64,000 bases of DNA from Paragorgia papillata (GCA_035771165.1 JAWNZC010000419.1:2621001-2685000); one strand, 5' to 3'; positions 1 to 9,864 are shown, numbered from the stretch's first letter. The notes: a model not told the origin generated them from the sequence alone. Made by a program: numbers and translations.

Positions 1-81
1 GACTTGGAAATTTGGTCCTAATCAAAAGAAAGTCCACTCTGGCCAGACTGACCGGTCTAACCTTGTCAATTGGAAAGCGCC
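1..81. mobile_element. CTNAG-type MITE, right part (cut by window edge)
   Basis: The sequence is nearly the same as the right halves of the complete elements at 55078-55225 and 62928-63085, including the end GGAAAGCGCC. It is followed by the 5-bp target duplication CTTAG (82-86). Only the right part lies in the window. The transposon superfamily is not identified. Confidence 0.75.
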
Positions 82-204
82 CTTAGAGTAACATCTTTTG
101 CAGTTTTTCGTTTCCTCGCTTCGTTCTTGAGATATTTCAGTTTGTTTGATGTAAATGTCACATGGTTGCGACGTCACACGTGCATAATGAGTTATCGAAA
201 AACG

Positions 205-330
205 TTATATATCTTTGCTATTGTCAAATATAATCACTTGAAAATCTACATGTTTAGTGTTCTGGGCGAAACACACGCACATGCTTCCCTCGAATTATCT
301 TGGTTTGATAATAGCAAAGATATATACATA
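205..330. repeat. Short inverted repeat (hairpin)
   Basis: ATATATCTTTGCTATTGTCA near 211 is mirrored by TGATAATAGCAAAGATATAT near 305. The hairpin lies between the left arm of the outer MITE and the 3' tail of the LINE remnant. I see no coding potential here. Confidence 0.5.
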
Positions 331-493
331 CATACTTTATTCATGCTCCCCAATGGGCTTTTTAGCATACATTAACACGATTTAGAATAGTTAAAAAAGG
401 AAAGTGGAGTTCAAAATATTTAAGAAGAAATTACTATATTTATAAATGTTAAAAATACGTATAAAAATTATGCGTTCAATAGATGTTTCTTAA

Positions 494-991
494 AGTGCCA
501 ATGCAGCGAAATTCACCCCAGTTTTTTATGATTGCATTTGCAAGAACACTTAAAATGACAACGTAACATCTTTCGTAGAATTTCGTTTCCTTGCTTCATT
601 CTTGAGATATTCAGGTTTGTTTGATATGCAAATGTCATACTTATGACATCACCCTGCATAATGACTTTTTAGAAAAGTATGATTTTCTTTGAGAGTGCTT
701 ATCGAAAGTACTTAATAAAAATTTGCACTTGCATGTATGTAGCCATGACTGGTCACTAAACGTGTGTAACTGGGTGTAAAATATTTGGACTATCCTAAAA
801 TTGATGCTATTTCAAAAAGTCATTATGCAGTGTGATGTCATAAGTATGACATTTGCATATCAAACAAACCTGAATATCTCAAGAATGAAGCAAGGAAACG
901 AAATTCTACGAAAGATGTTACGTTGTCATTTTAAGTGTTCTTTCAAATGCAATCATAAAAAACTGGGGTGAAATTTCGCTGCATTGGCATT
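494..991. mobile_element. TTAA-type long-TIR MITE, 498 bp
   Basis: The two arms are near-perfect inverted copies: the left begins AGTGCCAATGCAGCG and the right ends CGCTGCATTGGCATT. TTAA flanks both sides (490-493 and 992-995), the target duplication used by piggyBac and Kolobok transposons. It carries no coding sequence. It interrupts the LINE remnant near its 3' end and so is younger than that insertion. Confidence 0.85.
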
Positions 992-1223
992 TTAAGTTCA
1001 GATTTAAATAATTTAATATCATTAATTAATTTAAAAGAAAAGCGACCTCTGTCCAGTGGTTGTCTGAAACATTGGGATCGATAAATCGTTTCTATTTCTA
1101 GTGGAGTGTTCGTGTATTGTGCCACATAGGAAATTTTTTCCGCTTAGATAAGACGGGGACAAACTGTTCAAACATTTGAAAATTTGAATAGTGTCTCTGT
1201 ACGTACTGTAGTTGTCGATCAAC

Positions 1224-1698
1224 CAGGGGGGTCGGAGCGACACTAAAAATTGGGGGGGGGCAACATTTTTAGGGGGTTCCGGGGGCATGCTCCTCTGGGA
1301 AATTTTGAAATCTAGAGTCTCTGAAATGCCATTTCCTGCATTTTAGGACAAGGATTTACAGAATTCTAAAGGTCCAAAAACGTCATAAAATACTCAAAAG
1401 ACAACACTTTTCCGGACATTGAATAGCTGCATTCAAATTCCTTTATTATATCTTTATTCAAAGTCGTGGGTTAGCTAGGGTTAGTGTATATTGTGTTGCG
1501 TCAGGCTTACAAGAGGTACATTTAAAAACAGAATTCAATGTATAAAAATATATGGTATGTATAAAAATTGTTTTCTTGTTGATTTTGTTAATCATAACTT
1601 TATTACTGGCCTTGTTTATTACTGGCCTTGTTAAAAAGTGGGGGGGGGGCAACAAAAAAGTGTGTGGGGGGGGGCAAGGCCCGCTTCCGACGCCCCTG
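1224..1698. mobile_element. hAT-like MITE, 475 bp, 8-bp TSD
   Basis: It is flanked by the exact 8-bp duplication CGATCAAC (1216-1223 and 1699-1706). Its ends are CAGGGGGGTCGGA on the left and, as complement, CAGGGGCGTCGGA on the right. An 8-bp TSD with CAGGG ends is typical of hAT transposons. The interior has G-runs and no intact ORF. It splits the reverse-transcriptase remnant between the LQELEWL and FKCLNSL blocks. Confidence 0.85.
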
Positions 1699-1988
1699 CG
1701 ATCAACCAGTAACCATTCTAATTCTTGGAGAACTGGTGTTATGTGGTCGTATTTGTAAGTATTTGATATAACCCGTGCAGCAAAGTTTTGTACCATTTGC
1801 AGCTTCTTTATGTTACATATAACTCTTTTCTATAACTCATTATGCACATGTGACGACAAAATGTTTAATTTACATATCAAACAAACTGAAATATCTCAAC
1901 AACGAAGCAAGGAAACGAAAAACTGCAAAAGAAGTTAAGTGTTCTTTCAAATAAGACAAACTTAATTTTCATTTCATAGGCACTTTAA

Positions 1989-2311
1989 AGTGCCTATGTC
2001 ATCCTCAGGGACTTTACATATTTATACTAATTGGAACATTCTGAGAAGATTTGTAATATATCTTCTCAGGCGAAAATGTCATCTTCATGGATTTTTTTTG
2101 CCGTTAAAGTTGACGGAAGTGACGTCGAAAGAGGAATTTGTCTATATGAAAACCACTTTACAGATTCCTCTTTTGACGTCACTTCCGTCAACTTTAACGG
2201 CAAAAAAATCCATGAAGATGACATTTTCGCCTGAGAAGATATATTACAAATCTTCTCAGAATGTTCCAATTAGTATAAATATGTAAAGTCCCTGAGGATG
2301 ACATAGGCACT
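1989..2311. mobile_element. TTAA-type palindromic MITE, 323 bp
   Basis: The element is almost a perfect palindrome with ~150-bp arms: AGTGCCTATGTCATCCTCAG at the left is mirrored at the right end. TTAA is present on both sides (1985-1988 and 2312-2315). A shorter relative is at 59575-59801. The open frames inside are artefacts of the palindrome. Confidence 0.9.
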
Positions 2312-2431
2312 TTAAAGATTCAAAATCATCTACCCCCCCCCCGTAACCAAACCTAACCCTAATCAGTAACCGTGTTTACGACTAAACATATACTCTAAAA
2401 AGACCCACTAGCGAATTAACACAGTAAGCCA

Positions 2432-2638
2432 ATCTTGTTCCCAGAGCCCAACGTTCCCCACCCGGGAAACGAGAGACTCTGGGATAATCCGTTTCACATC
2501 GATATTTCATTGGCTGATGAACACGATTACTCTTCTTCCGGATAACAAGAATCCTGTGATGGCGTGAACGGATTATCCCAGAGCCTCTCGTTTCCCGCAC
2601 GCTGGGTAAGGGGAACGTGGGCTCTGGGAACGAGATGG
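2432..2638. mobile_element. TIR MITE with ~11-bp direct repeat flanks
   Basis: The ends TTGTTCCCAGAGCCC (left) and GGGCTCTGGGAACGAGAT (right) are inverted. A second inverted block (GAGACTCTGGGATAATCCG and its mirror) lies inside. ACAGTAAGCCA flanks both sides (2421-2431 and 2639-2649). A 9-11 bp duplication suggests a Mutator-like source, but that is inference. Confidence 0.7.
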
Positions 2639-2763
2639 ACAGTAAGCCAATTCGTAATCTCAACTACTGCGCATCAAAATGACGCGTTCTGAGTCGGAAT
2701 GGGACTTATAGTTAACAAACAAAACACAAGCTCCATGGCAGTGCATGTGTACTACAGATAATA

Positions 2764-2857
2764 AAGGCATGTTTGACGTCATTTGGGCACGAAAGAAGCG
2801 GAGTGCGAGATACACTTCTTTCGTGTTCAAATGACGTCAAACGTACCTTTGTGCACA
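2764..2857. repeat. Imperfect palindrome with CRE-like sites
   Basis: The half-site GTTTGACGTCATTTGGGC is mirrored by a TTCAAATGACGTCAAAC block. Each arm carries a TGACGTCA-like core. It lies about 0.5 kb beyond the 3' end of the Cys-rich gene. It could be a small MITE remnant or a regulatory palindrome. Confidence 0.5.
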
Positions 2858-3348
2858 GGAAACGTACATATACACAGGAACGGTATGTTTTATTTGTTTT
2901 ATGAAATTAGAAGAAAAATCAAGCTAAATTAGAATTTGGCGGGCTTTTCCAGCCAGCTGACGCCATTCTACGCCACGTTACGTCATTCGTGACCTCTGTT
3001 CTCTCATAGGTGCACGGAGCCCAGCCAATCAGAGTGGGCGTAGAGGGCACCTTATTTTCTAACGCTTTATAACATCAAGCTAAGAATTCCGACGCACGGG
3101 TTTAGATGTTTTCATTTTGATCAACTCTTGTGTGTTAAACCGCTGATCTATCGCCGACTCAGCCTTCCTCCAGCAATACACGCGCGCGTGTCCCCCGCGT
3201 TTTCCGCGTGCGTCTATAAAAAAACCCCGCCAGACTTGGTCAAGTGCATTTATTTTTGGCGCCAAAATCTCCACGCGGGCTAGGCTATAGTCCTATTTCT
3301 GAGGCGGGTCTCGGCGTGTATAAATAACTACTAGTATACATATTATAA
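2858..3348. other. 3' flank of the Cys-rich gene
   Basis: This stretch is relatively GC-rich in its second half and contains no recognisable coding sequence. On the minus strand it should hold the 3' UTR of the Cys-rich gene. I see no transposon here. Confidence 0.4.
3249..3254 (-). terminator. Candidate polyadenylation signal of the Cys-rich gene
   Basis: The minus strand reads AATAAA about 95 bases after the stop codon of the Cys-rich gene, a suitable position for a metazoan poly(A) signal. No transcript evidence is available here. Confidence 0.5.
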
Positions 3349-4884
3349 CTACATGTTTATATACAGGAATAGCAGACCGCTGACACTGGTCAGCAGTTGA
3401 AAATAGACATCGGCGAGCGTTCGTCCCGTGCCGCCGACCAAATTCTGGATACATTTGCCGTCCGGGCAAAGTTTCAAGCACACCTGAGCGTCACATTTGA
3501 AATTACAGTGTCCAGTGTGGCATTTCTGGATACACTTGGAGACGTTCTTTGAACACTCCAGACTACAGCCTCCCAGAAAGCAATCCTGTTCGCACACTTT
3601 CGAATCACACGTCATCCTCTCGCAATTGCCCAGGCACGTCTGCGTGCATTTGTCAGCGGTGCACTTCATCTCTAGACACTTGCCCCCCGGGCATCTCTGC
3701 ATACATTTCTTGCTCTTGCAATCCATCGTGTCGCATCTCCCCCCGGCACAGAACTGATGGCATTGTTTCTCGGCCGCGCACTTGACGTTCTTGCACGAAC
3801 CCCCGACGCAGTTCTGATTGCATTCGCCATTGTTCGAGCCCGCGCACTTCAAGTCGTATCCACCGAAGATGCACTCCTTGCACAGCGGTTCGCACTGACC
3901 ATTGTGTCTGTAGTCGCACTTGGCGTCCAAGAACATACCCACGGCGTCCCCGACTTTGTTGAAGATACAATTCCCGCCCGGGCAATCGTCCTCGCATTTC
4001 TTCGCGGCGCAGTTGAAGACGCAGTTTCCTTTCTTGCAGATTTGTTTACATGACTGAACCTTCTCGGAGCACTGGAAATGACAACCGCTGCCCGAACATT
4101 CCTGCGTACAGTGGTCGGCGCTGCACGTCAGCGAGCAATTCGAGCCGCAATTCTGTTGGCACACCCGAGCGTGACACGTGATCGACCGGCACGATTCGGG
4201 CGTGCACGCCTGTTTGCAACTCCTCAATCTGCCCGCGGCCTTGCAGTAACACCCGTTCGCAGGACACGACTGCACGCATCGGTGTTTGCCTCGGATTGTA
4301 CAGGAGGTCAAGATCGCGGAGTTTGGTCCTCGGGTGTGGCACGTCCCCAGGGGACAGTACGCCCGGCACGTTTTCCCTTCGCACGTCATGCGGCAATTTC
4401 CACCCGGGCATATTTGCTCGCAGTATTCAACGTTCGGACCACACTTCATGTTACAGCCTCCGCTTCGACAGTTCTGAAAACACTTGCGGGAGTCACAGAC
4501 CATGCTTTTGCAGTTGCCCGCTGTGCATATCTGTTCGCAGTTCTCAACGTTCTTCGGGCACTTCAAATGGCGGCAATGTCCCGGCGTGCATTGCTGTACG
4601 CACTCGTCTTTGACGTCACAGTGGAACGAACATTTCTTGCCGTTGCCGTCCTTCGGGTCGCACAGTTGAGTACAGTACAACAGACTGGATGTGGAGTTAC
4701 GTTTGCACGACAACGCGCAGTCGTCGTCGCCATTTTCGGACCGTTCACAATGCTGCACGCACTCCTTGTTTTCCGCGTTGAGGTTACATGACGTAACTAA
4801 GGAACGGACCGTCACGACACATAGCGAAGCGGACACGATGAGCAAAAGAAAGCAGTGAAAGGCTTTCCTGCCAGCTACACTCAT
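3349..4884 (-). CDS. Secreted three-module cysteine-rich protein, 511 aa
   Basis: This uninterrupted ORF is the longest non-repetitive one in the window. Residues 1-28 look like a signal peptide (basic start, then FLLLIVSASLCVVTV). From residue 33 to 478 there are 84 cysteines, spaced mostly C-x3-C-x4-C-x3/4-C-x4 with frequent CPGGxC and CEQxC segments, giving about four Cys per 19-20 residues. Three modules are visible (about 33-182, 195-306, 323-478; 28, 24 and 32 Cys). Each starts after a spacer with SC or KC and closes with CP(L/G/D)G(T/N/K)C. N-glycosylation sequons occur at N63, N249 and N447. The last residues are hydrophobic (LLTSVSGLLFLYI), which may be a GPI signal or a weak membrane tail. 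The start codon has A at -3, and a splice acceptor lies 7 bases upstream. I do not recognise the family. An extracellular, disulfide-rich structural, matrix or surface role is inference; nothing shows toxin activity. Confidence 0.85.
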   Translation of the reverse strand: MSVAGRKAFHCFLLLIVSASLCVVTVRSLVTSCNLNAENKECVQHCERSENGDDDCALSCKRNSTSSLLYCTQLCDPKDGNGKKCSFHCDVKDECVQQCTPGHCRHLKCPKNVENCEQICTAGNCKSMVCDSRKCFQNCRSGGCNMKCGPNVEYCEQICPGGNCRMTCEGKTCRAYCPLGTCHTRGPNSAILTSCTIRGKHRCVQSCPANGCYCKAAGRLRSCKQACTPESCRSITCHARVCQQNCGSNCSLTCSADHCTQECSGSGCHFQCSEKVQSCKQICKKGNCVFNCAAKKCEDDCPGGNCIFNKVGDAVGMFLDAKCDYRHNGQCEPLCKECIFGGYDLKCAGSNNGECNQNCVGGSCKNVKCAAEKQCHQFCAGGRCDTMDCKSKKCMQRCPGGKCLEMKCTADKCTQTCLGNCERMTCDSKVCEQDCFLGGCSLECSKNVSKCIQKCHTGHCNFKCDAQVCLKLCPDGKCIQNLVGGTGRTLADVYFQLLTSVSGLLFLYINM

Positions 4885-4891
4885 TTAAAAT

Positions 4892-4910
4892 TCTATAATA
4901 AAAGAAAAAA
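4892..4910 (-). other. Probable 3' splice site of a 5'-UTR intron (Cys-rich gene)
   Basis: On the minus strand a long T-rich tract ends in TTTATTATAG, followed by AATTTTAA and the start codon. This is a good acceptor, so the transcript probably has a non-coding first exon to the right of 4892, which I could not locate. Confidence 0.5.
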
Positions 4911-4979
4911 AAATAGAAATTAGGAGGTGGTCATTGGAATTTTGAACTAGCTAATACAAATAGTTGATCAAGTGTTGAA

Positions 4980-5868
4980 CTAGAGTATCAAAGATTGTGA
5001 GTTGGATGATCTTGTAGCTCAGTTGATAAAGTGTTGAAATAGAGTATCAAAGATTGTGAGTTGGATGGTATTGTAGCTCAGTTGGTAGAGTGTTGAACTA
5101 GAGTATCAATTAAAGATTGTGAGTTGAATGGTCTTGTAGCTCAGTTGATAGAGTGTTGAACTAGAGTATCAAAGATTGTGAGTTGAATGGTCTTGTAGTT
5201 CAGTTGATAGAGTGTTGAACTAGAGTATCAAAGATTGTGAGTTGAATGATCTTGTAGTTCAGTTGATAGAGTGTTGGACTGGAGTATCAAAGATTGTGAG
5301 TTGGATGATCTTGTAGCTCAGTCGATAAAGTGTTGAACTAGAATATCAAAGATTGTGAGTTAAATGATCTTGTAGTTCAGTTGATAGAGTGTTGAACTAG
5401 AGTATCAAAGATTGTGAGTTGGATGATCTTGTAGATCAGTTAATAGAATGTTGAACTATAGTATCAAAGATCGTGAGTTAGATGGTTTCGTAGCTCAGTT
5501 GGTAGAGGGAACTAGAGTATCAAAGATTGTGAGTTGAATGGTCTTGTAGATCAGTTAATAGAGTGTTGAACTAGAGTATCAAAGATTGTGAGTTGAATGA
5601 TCTTGTAGTTCAGTTGTTAGACTGGAGTATCAAAGATTGTGGGTTGGATGATCTTGTAGTTCAGTTGATAGAGTGTCAGTGCAAGCTAGAGTATCAAAGA
5701 TTGTGAGCTGAATGATTTTGTAGTTCAGTTGATAGAGTGTCAGTGCAAACCAGAGTATCAAAGATTTTGATCTGAATGATCTTGTAGTTCAGTTGATAGA
5801 ATGTTGAACTAGAGTATCAAAGATTGTGAGTTAGATCGTCTCGTAGCTCAGTTGATAGAGGGAACTAG
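4980..5868 (+). repeat. Tandem array of a ~60-bp tRNA-like repeat, ~15 copies
   Basis: Each unit reads approximately TTGTAGCTCAGTTGATAGAG, then TGTTGAACTAGAGTATCAAA and GATTGTGAGTTGGATGATC. The first block is a tRNA D-arm with the pol III A box. The last resembles a decayed T-arm and B box (GTGAGTTCGAATC type). No copy has a matching acceptor stem, so these are not functional tRNA genes but a satellite grown from a tRNA or SINE head. It starts about 90 bp upstream of the Cys-rich gene's start codon. Confidence 0.85.
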
Positions 5869-6965
5869 AGTATTTTAACCCTTTTATAGTCGGCTATAGA
5901 GTCTAAGGCCCACATTGCTAAATCATCTTCTCTTTCCTACACGGCTATCCATTTCTCCTCATCTTAGATATCTCACCCATCAAAGAACAAACGCCTAATT
6001 GTTTTTTATCCACGACTAATGGACCAAAAGGTAATGTAATTAACCAGATTGGAATTCCTTCAAAAACTTCCCGAAGAACCAAAGAACATCAAATAATTTA
6101 TACTACAGTTAAATAATACGGTATATCCTACCCATTAAGGAGCATAGACGAATGAAAGTCCAACGAAATCTTTCTGAATAGTGCGACAGTTTCGGATAGA
6201 GTTCGGTTGCTCTATTTGTTAGGCCATACACCGACACCGTATAATTTAGCCACGGAGGCACAAACAAAGCCGCACTGCATGTCCCGAGAAGGGAATGCAT
6301 TGTTGCTAATATCTGTTGCGTTTATCCCATGATGGTTAATCATTAAGTTCCACACAGCGGGCCAGGGAACACAGTCAAGCTGTGGCCTAAATCTTCGCTT
6401 GCTTTTGTCGCGAGACAAAAACAGGCCCCCGCGATGACAAGCGCTGTCTTGAACTTACAAATTGCCAAGCAAAAGGGTAATTCATTATACAGAGAATGGA
6501 AAACATGAAAAAACCGCCTCTAATTGTCGGAAACATTTCGGAACTTAGGGTTCCGACAAGGAGATGTGACGCATAGGATGATTTCAGACGTCAAATAGGC
6601 AGGAATTGATCGAAGTCGATCATTCCTGTCCGAGGGTTTCCCCGCTCAGATCAAGGCAGAGGTGAATAAAATCGTCTGGTGTTAGCCGGAATAAATTATT
6701 AAAGACCAATCCGTATATATAGGGAAAAAGCTATAAATAAAGCTTTTAACTCATTCCTGTCCGACGGCTTCCCCAGAAGTGAATATAATCGTCTTGCTTT
6801 TTACTTCAAAGTCTCATTTGCTCTAAACCACGCAAAGCGAATTGTGTTCTAAAAATATAAAAGCATCCGAGGGTTGCGTAGGCAGTGTTTTGGATAAACG
6901 CAAAAAGATGATCAACTGCCGAGACCAGTTTTAGAACGAAAATTGAATACGAAACTCAAAGTTCT
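5869..6965. other. Intergenic DNA with a dispersed CTGTCC...GTCTGG repeat
   Basis: There is no convincing coding sequence. From about 6618 to 6790 there are two copies of a motif that includes CATTCCTGTCCGAGGG and AATCGTCTGGTGTTAGCC. The same unit forms the satellite at 41225-41665 and a single copy at 44636-44730. The remainder looks unique. Confidence 0.5.
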
Positions 6966-7795
6966 TCGTCAGAGTAATATAAAAGTAGAGTAATATAAAA
7001 GTAGAGTGCTGTGTAGGCAGTGTGTTACGATTTATAGAAAATGTTAAAGGTGGTGAACTGTCGAGATCTTAGAGAACGAAATACTGACATTTCAAGCCAA
7101 AGTTCTTCATCAGAGTAATATAAAAGTAGAGTGCTGTGTAGGTAGTGTGTTATGATGTATAGAAAATCTTAAAGGTCGTGAACTGTCGAGATTTTAGAGA
7201 ACGAAATACTGACGTTTCAAGTCAAAGTTCTTCATCAGAGTAATATAAAAGTAGAGTGCTGTGTAGGCAATGTGTTACGATTTATAGAAAATCTTAAAGG
7301 TGGTGAACTGTTGAGATTTTAGACTGAACGAAATACTGACATTTCAAGCCAAAGTTCTTCATCAGAGTAATATAAAAGTAGAGTGCTGTGTAGGCAATGT
7401 GTTACGATTTATAGAAAATCTTAAAGGTGGTGAACTGTTGAGATTTTAGACTGAATGAAATACTGACATTTCAAGCCAAACTTCTTCATCAGAGTAATAT
7501 AAAAGTAGAGTGCTGTCTAGGTAGTGTGTTATGATGTATAGAAAATCTTAAAAGTGGTGAACTGAGATATTTTAGAGATCGAAATACTGATGTTTCAAGC
7601 CAAAGTCTCCTTCATCAGTAGAGTGCTGTGTATAAACAGTGTGTTACGATGTATAGAAAATCTTAAAGGTGGTGAACTGAGATATTTTAGAGATCGAAAT
7701 ACTGATGTTTCAAGCCAAAGTCCTGCATCAAAGTAATATAAAAGTACAGAGTGATGTGTGTAGGCAGTGTTTTCCATAAAGGTGATGAACTGCCA
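6966..7795. repeat. Tandem array of family A repeat (~120 bp unit, ~6-7 copies)
   Basis: Units contain AGAGTGCTGTGTAGGCAGTG, then a GTATAGAAAATCTTAAAGG block, GGTGAACTG and GAACGAAATACTGACGTTTC, and end with AAGTTCTTCATCAGAG. The same family recurs across the window in both orientations (8750-9450, 11285-11545, 12330-12705, 16610-16960, 29090-29220, 45715-45830). No coding function is seen. Confidence 0.85.
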
Positions 7796-8010
7796 GGAGT
7801 TTTTTTACCAATTTAATTGGACAGGAAAGACAGATCGTTATCAACTCATTCCTGCCAGCTCCAAGAGCTTCCCCGGAGGTAAAAAGGCGACACTCGAGGC
7901 ATTACAAAGAATGAGAGAAAAATATTAAAACTGTTTCTAATTGTTGAAAGTGTTTAAAAGTATAGTTCTGAATAAGAGCTGTACTATTTTTTTCGTTTGT
8001 TTTTGCTGTA
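7796..8010. other. Intergenic, no feature
   Basis: AT-rich sequence with no coding potential that I can support. It carries a partial copy of the CTGCCAGC...CTTCCCC motif of the 41.2-kb satellite. Confidence 0.3.
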
Positions 8011-8130
8011 CAAGCTATCGTAAGTTAAACTCATAGAAAATCTCTGAGCTCCAGACGGGACTCGAACCCACAACCTTCCGAATAACAAACGGAAAAACTT
8101 TACCAATTCCAAGCTGAAAACACTACTAAC
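8010..8130 (-). mobile_element. tRNA-derived SINE remnant (minus strand)
   Basis: The plus strand reads GACGGGACTCGAACCCACAA, the complement of a B box and T-arm (GGGTTCGAGTCC). The preceding GCTGTACAAGCTATCGTAAG block is shared with 42416-42440 and 45014-45034. A tRNA-like head plus shared tail marks a SINE family with at least three copies here. Confidence 0.6.
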
Positions 8131-8740
8131 ATAGCTGTACTTAGGTTGAGAGAAGAGAACCTTTCTCTAATTTTTCCAAAGAATCACCGAAAAACTGGCA
8201 CAGCGGTTTGATACAACGGTGCGCCACTTATAGTCCAGAAAATGTGGCCTTTCGATCCACAAATTCTTGCTTTTATACTGTACAATTTATCACCATGCAA
8301 ACATTGAAAGAATGAAAAGAGAGTCGGCAAAAAGGACGAATTATCACGGGTAGAATTGTCATTAAGATGTTTGCCTCCGTTTGTCGCTCAATTTGGGTCT
8401 TTGAGGTACACCGTTAAAAAACAAACAGACGCATGTCTTAATTATGAAAGCATTATGTGGACAATAACACGGGCGTGGGATAATGATTTTTAATATTCTA
8501 GCAAAATTTGCGGTAAACAGCACAAGGAAATGCACATAGGTAGGGGAATGTAAGCGAATAATAAATGGAATAGCCGATTTGGTAGCAAACTTGAACATAG
8601 TTTGGAAAATCATTTTAACCATGGTTAAACTGCATAAAGTGCTATAGAGTTAGAAAAGAAAGAAGAAGAATAAAGTAATATTTACTAAATTATGGCCAAG
8701 TGTATAAAGAGGGAGCGGAGATGAAATACAGAGATTTTTA
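8131..8740. other. Intergenic, no recognised gene
   Basis: AT-rich. A minus-strand 86-codon frame (8362-8622) has no recognisable motif. I see no repeats of note. Confidence 0.3.
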
Positions 8741-9450
8741 GTAACGAAATACTAACGTTTCGAGCGAAGCCCTTCATCAGTTCATCAGAATGATATAACT
8801 TCACACTTCATAAAAGTGCTGTGTATATAGGCAGTGTTTTACGATGTAAAGAAAATTGGTATTGTCAATGGAGAACGAAATACTGACGTATCCATAGTAA
8901 TTATAGGGCTCCTCGCTCGAAACGTCAGTATTTCGTTCCAAAAAATCTCGACAGGATTTTCAACTTTAGGATTTTCTATATACATGGTAAAACACTGCCT
9001 ACACAACACTCTACTTTTATATTACCCTGATGAAGAACTTTGGCTTGAAACGTCAGTATTTCATTCTCTACCGAGTTTTGAAGCGCTGAAGCTGGAAATG
9101 AAAAAGCGTTCACAACCTTTAAGATTTTCTATACATCGTAAAACACTGCCTACACAACACTCTACTTTTAAATTACTGGCTGATGAAGAACTTTGGCTTG
9201 AAACGTCAGTATTTCGTTCTCTACCGAGTTTTGAAGCGCTGAAGCCGAAAATGAAAAAGCGTTCACAACCTTTAAGATTTTCTATACATCGTAAAACACT
9301 GCCTACACAACACTCTACTTTTATATTACTCTGATTGTGATGAAGGACTCCGCGCGAAACGTCAGTATTTTGTCCCAAAAAATATCGATAGTTTACCACC
9401 TTTTCGCTTTGCATATATCCAAAACACTTCCCACGCAGCACTCTACTTTC
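8740..9450. repeat. Family A repeats, inverted then tandem
   Basis: The first copy (about 8740-8900) reads in one direction, and about four copies follow in the other, each with AACGTCAGTATTTCGTTC and CACTGCCTACACAACACTC. The two central ~130-bp units (9040-9320) are almost identical. The open frame spanning them exists only because the unit happens to lack stops. Confidence 0.8.
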
Positions 9451-9715
9451 TTATGCGCTCTCTATTATTGATATAATTAGAATACGGCGAGTGGAACAGA
9501 ATGGATTCGCACTTCATTTTAACAGTTTGAAGGCCGCGTCGTCGAGCTTGCGGCATCGAAAATCTTATGGTCCCTATATATTGAAAATTTGTAAACGAGC
9601 TCATCGTAACTTATTTAAACCTTGGCTTATATATTATCCGCAGCTTATTTTCTCGAAAGCTCATGGAGCAATAAATAATAAACGACGTGTTTCCACAAAT
9701 TCAAGCTTGTATAAA
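9451..9715. other. Possible transposon-derived segment
   Basis: An open frame runs from 9491 into the hairpin below and ends at 9805. Its peptide has no motif I recognise, and its last part is the hairpin arm, so I do not call a gene. Confidence 0.3.
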
Positions 9716-9864
9716 TGGGATATTACACGGTGGCGAGAAGATATGGATTTTATGTTCGAGTGGCAACGGGACAATATCTCACGAGTGAGCGCAGCGAATG
9801 AGTGAGATATTACTCTTGCCACGAGAACATAAAATCCATATCTTTGAGCTACCGTGTAATGTTC
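9716..9864. repeat. Large hairpin, ~65-bp arms
   Basis: ATTACACGGTGGCGAGAAGA at the left is mirrored by TCTTTGAGCTACCGTGTAAT at the right. The arms share GATATGGATTTTATGTTC and GAGATATT blocks. The loop reads GAGTGAGCGCAGCGAATGAG. It is likely the end of a fold-back element. Confidence 0.75.

Larger units (their letters stand above)
330..1825 (-). pseudogene. 5'-truncated LINE reverse-transcriptase remnant (CR1/L2/jockey-like)
   Basis: Read on the minus strand, 1825-1699 encodes a peptide of the type KLQMVQNFAARVI...YDHITPVLQELEWL. After an interruption the reading resumes at about 1223 with FKCLNSLSPSYLS and ends in TTTGQRSLFFKL. These are the conserved C-terminal blocks of non-LTR retrotransposon reverse transcriptases of the CR1/L2/jockey type. 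The 3' end on the left reads AGCCCATTGGGGAGCATGAA followed by AATAAAG and a TATG-rich tail, as in LINE 3' ends. The copy is 5'-truncated and is broken by a TTAA MITE (494-991) and a hAT-like MITE (1224-1698). Non-functional. Confidence 0.75.
87..1984. mobile_element. Outer fold-back MITE split by later insertions
   Basis: A left arm (about 87-205) and a right arm (about 1826-1984) are inverted copies of each other, both carrying versions of CTGAAATATCTCAA and GAAGCAAGGAAACGAAAAAC. The right end, CATAGGCACT, runs into TTAA at 1985. The interior holds a LINE fragment and two further transposons, so this looks like an old TTAA-type MITE opened by later insertions. The left terminus is not intact, and the CTNAG element sits there instead. 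Confidence 0.5.

Noticed and set aside
2066..2269. Overlapping sense and antisense ORFs encoding nearly the same peptide
   Set aside because: This is a consequence of the perfect palindrome of the TTAA MITE at 1989-2311.
3497..4791. Several ORFs of 61-237 codons overlapping the Cys-rich gene
   Set aside because: Shadows of the 511-codon minus-strand gene, which has a signal peptide and regular Cys spacing that the others lack.
4980..5868. CRISPR-like array
   Set aside because: Repeats are contiguous with no unique spacers, tRNA-like and in a eukaryotic context.
9491..9805. 104-codon plus-strand ORF
   Set aside because: Its last third is one arm of the large hairpin and the rest shows no known domain; insufficient for a gene call.
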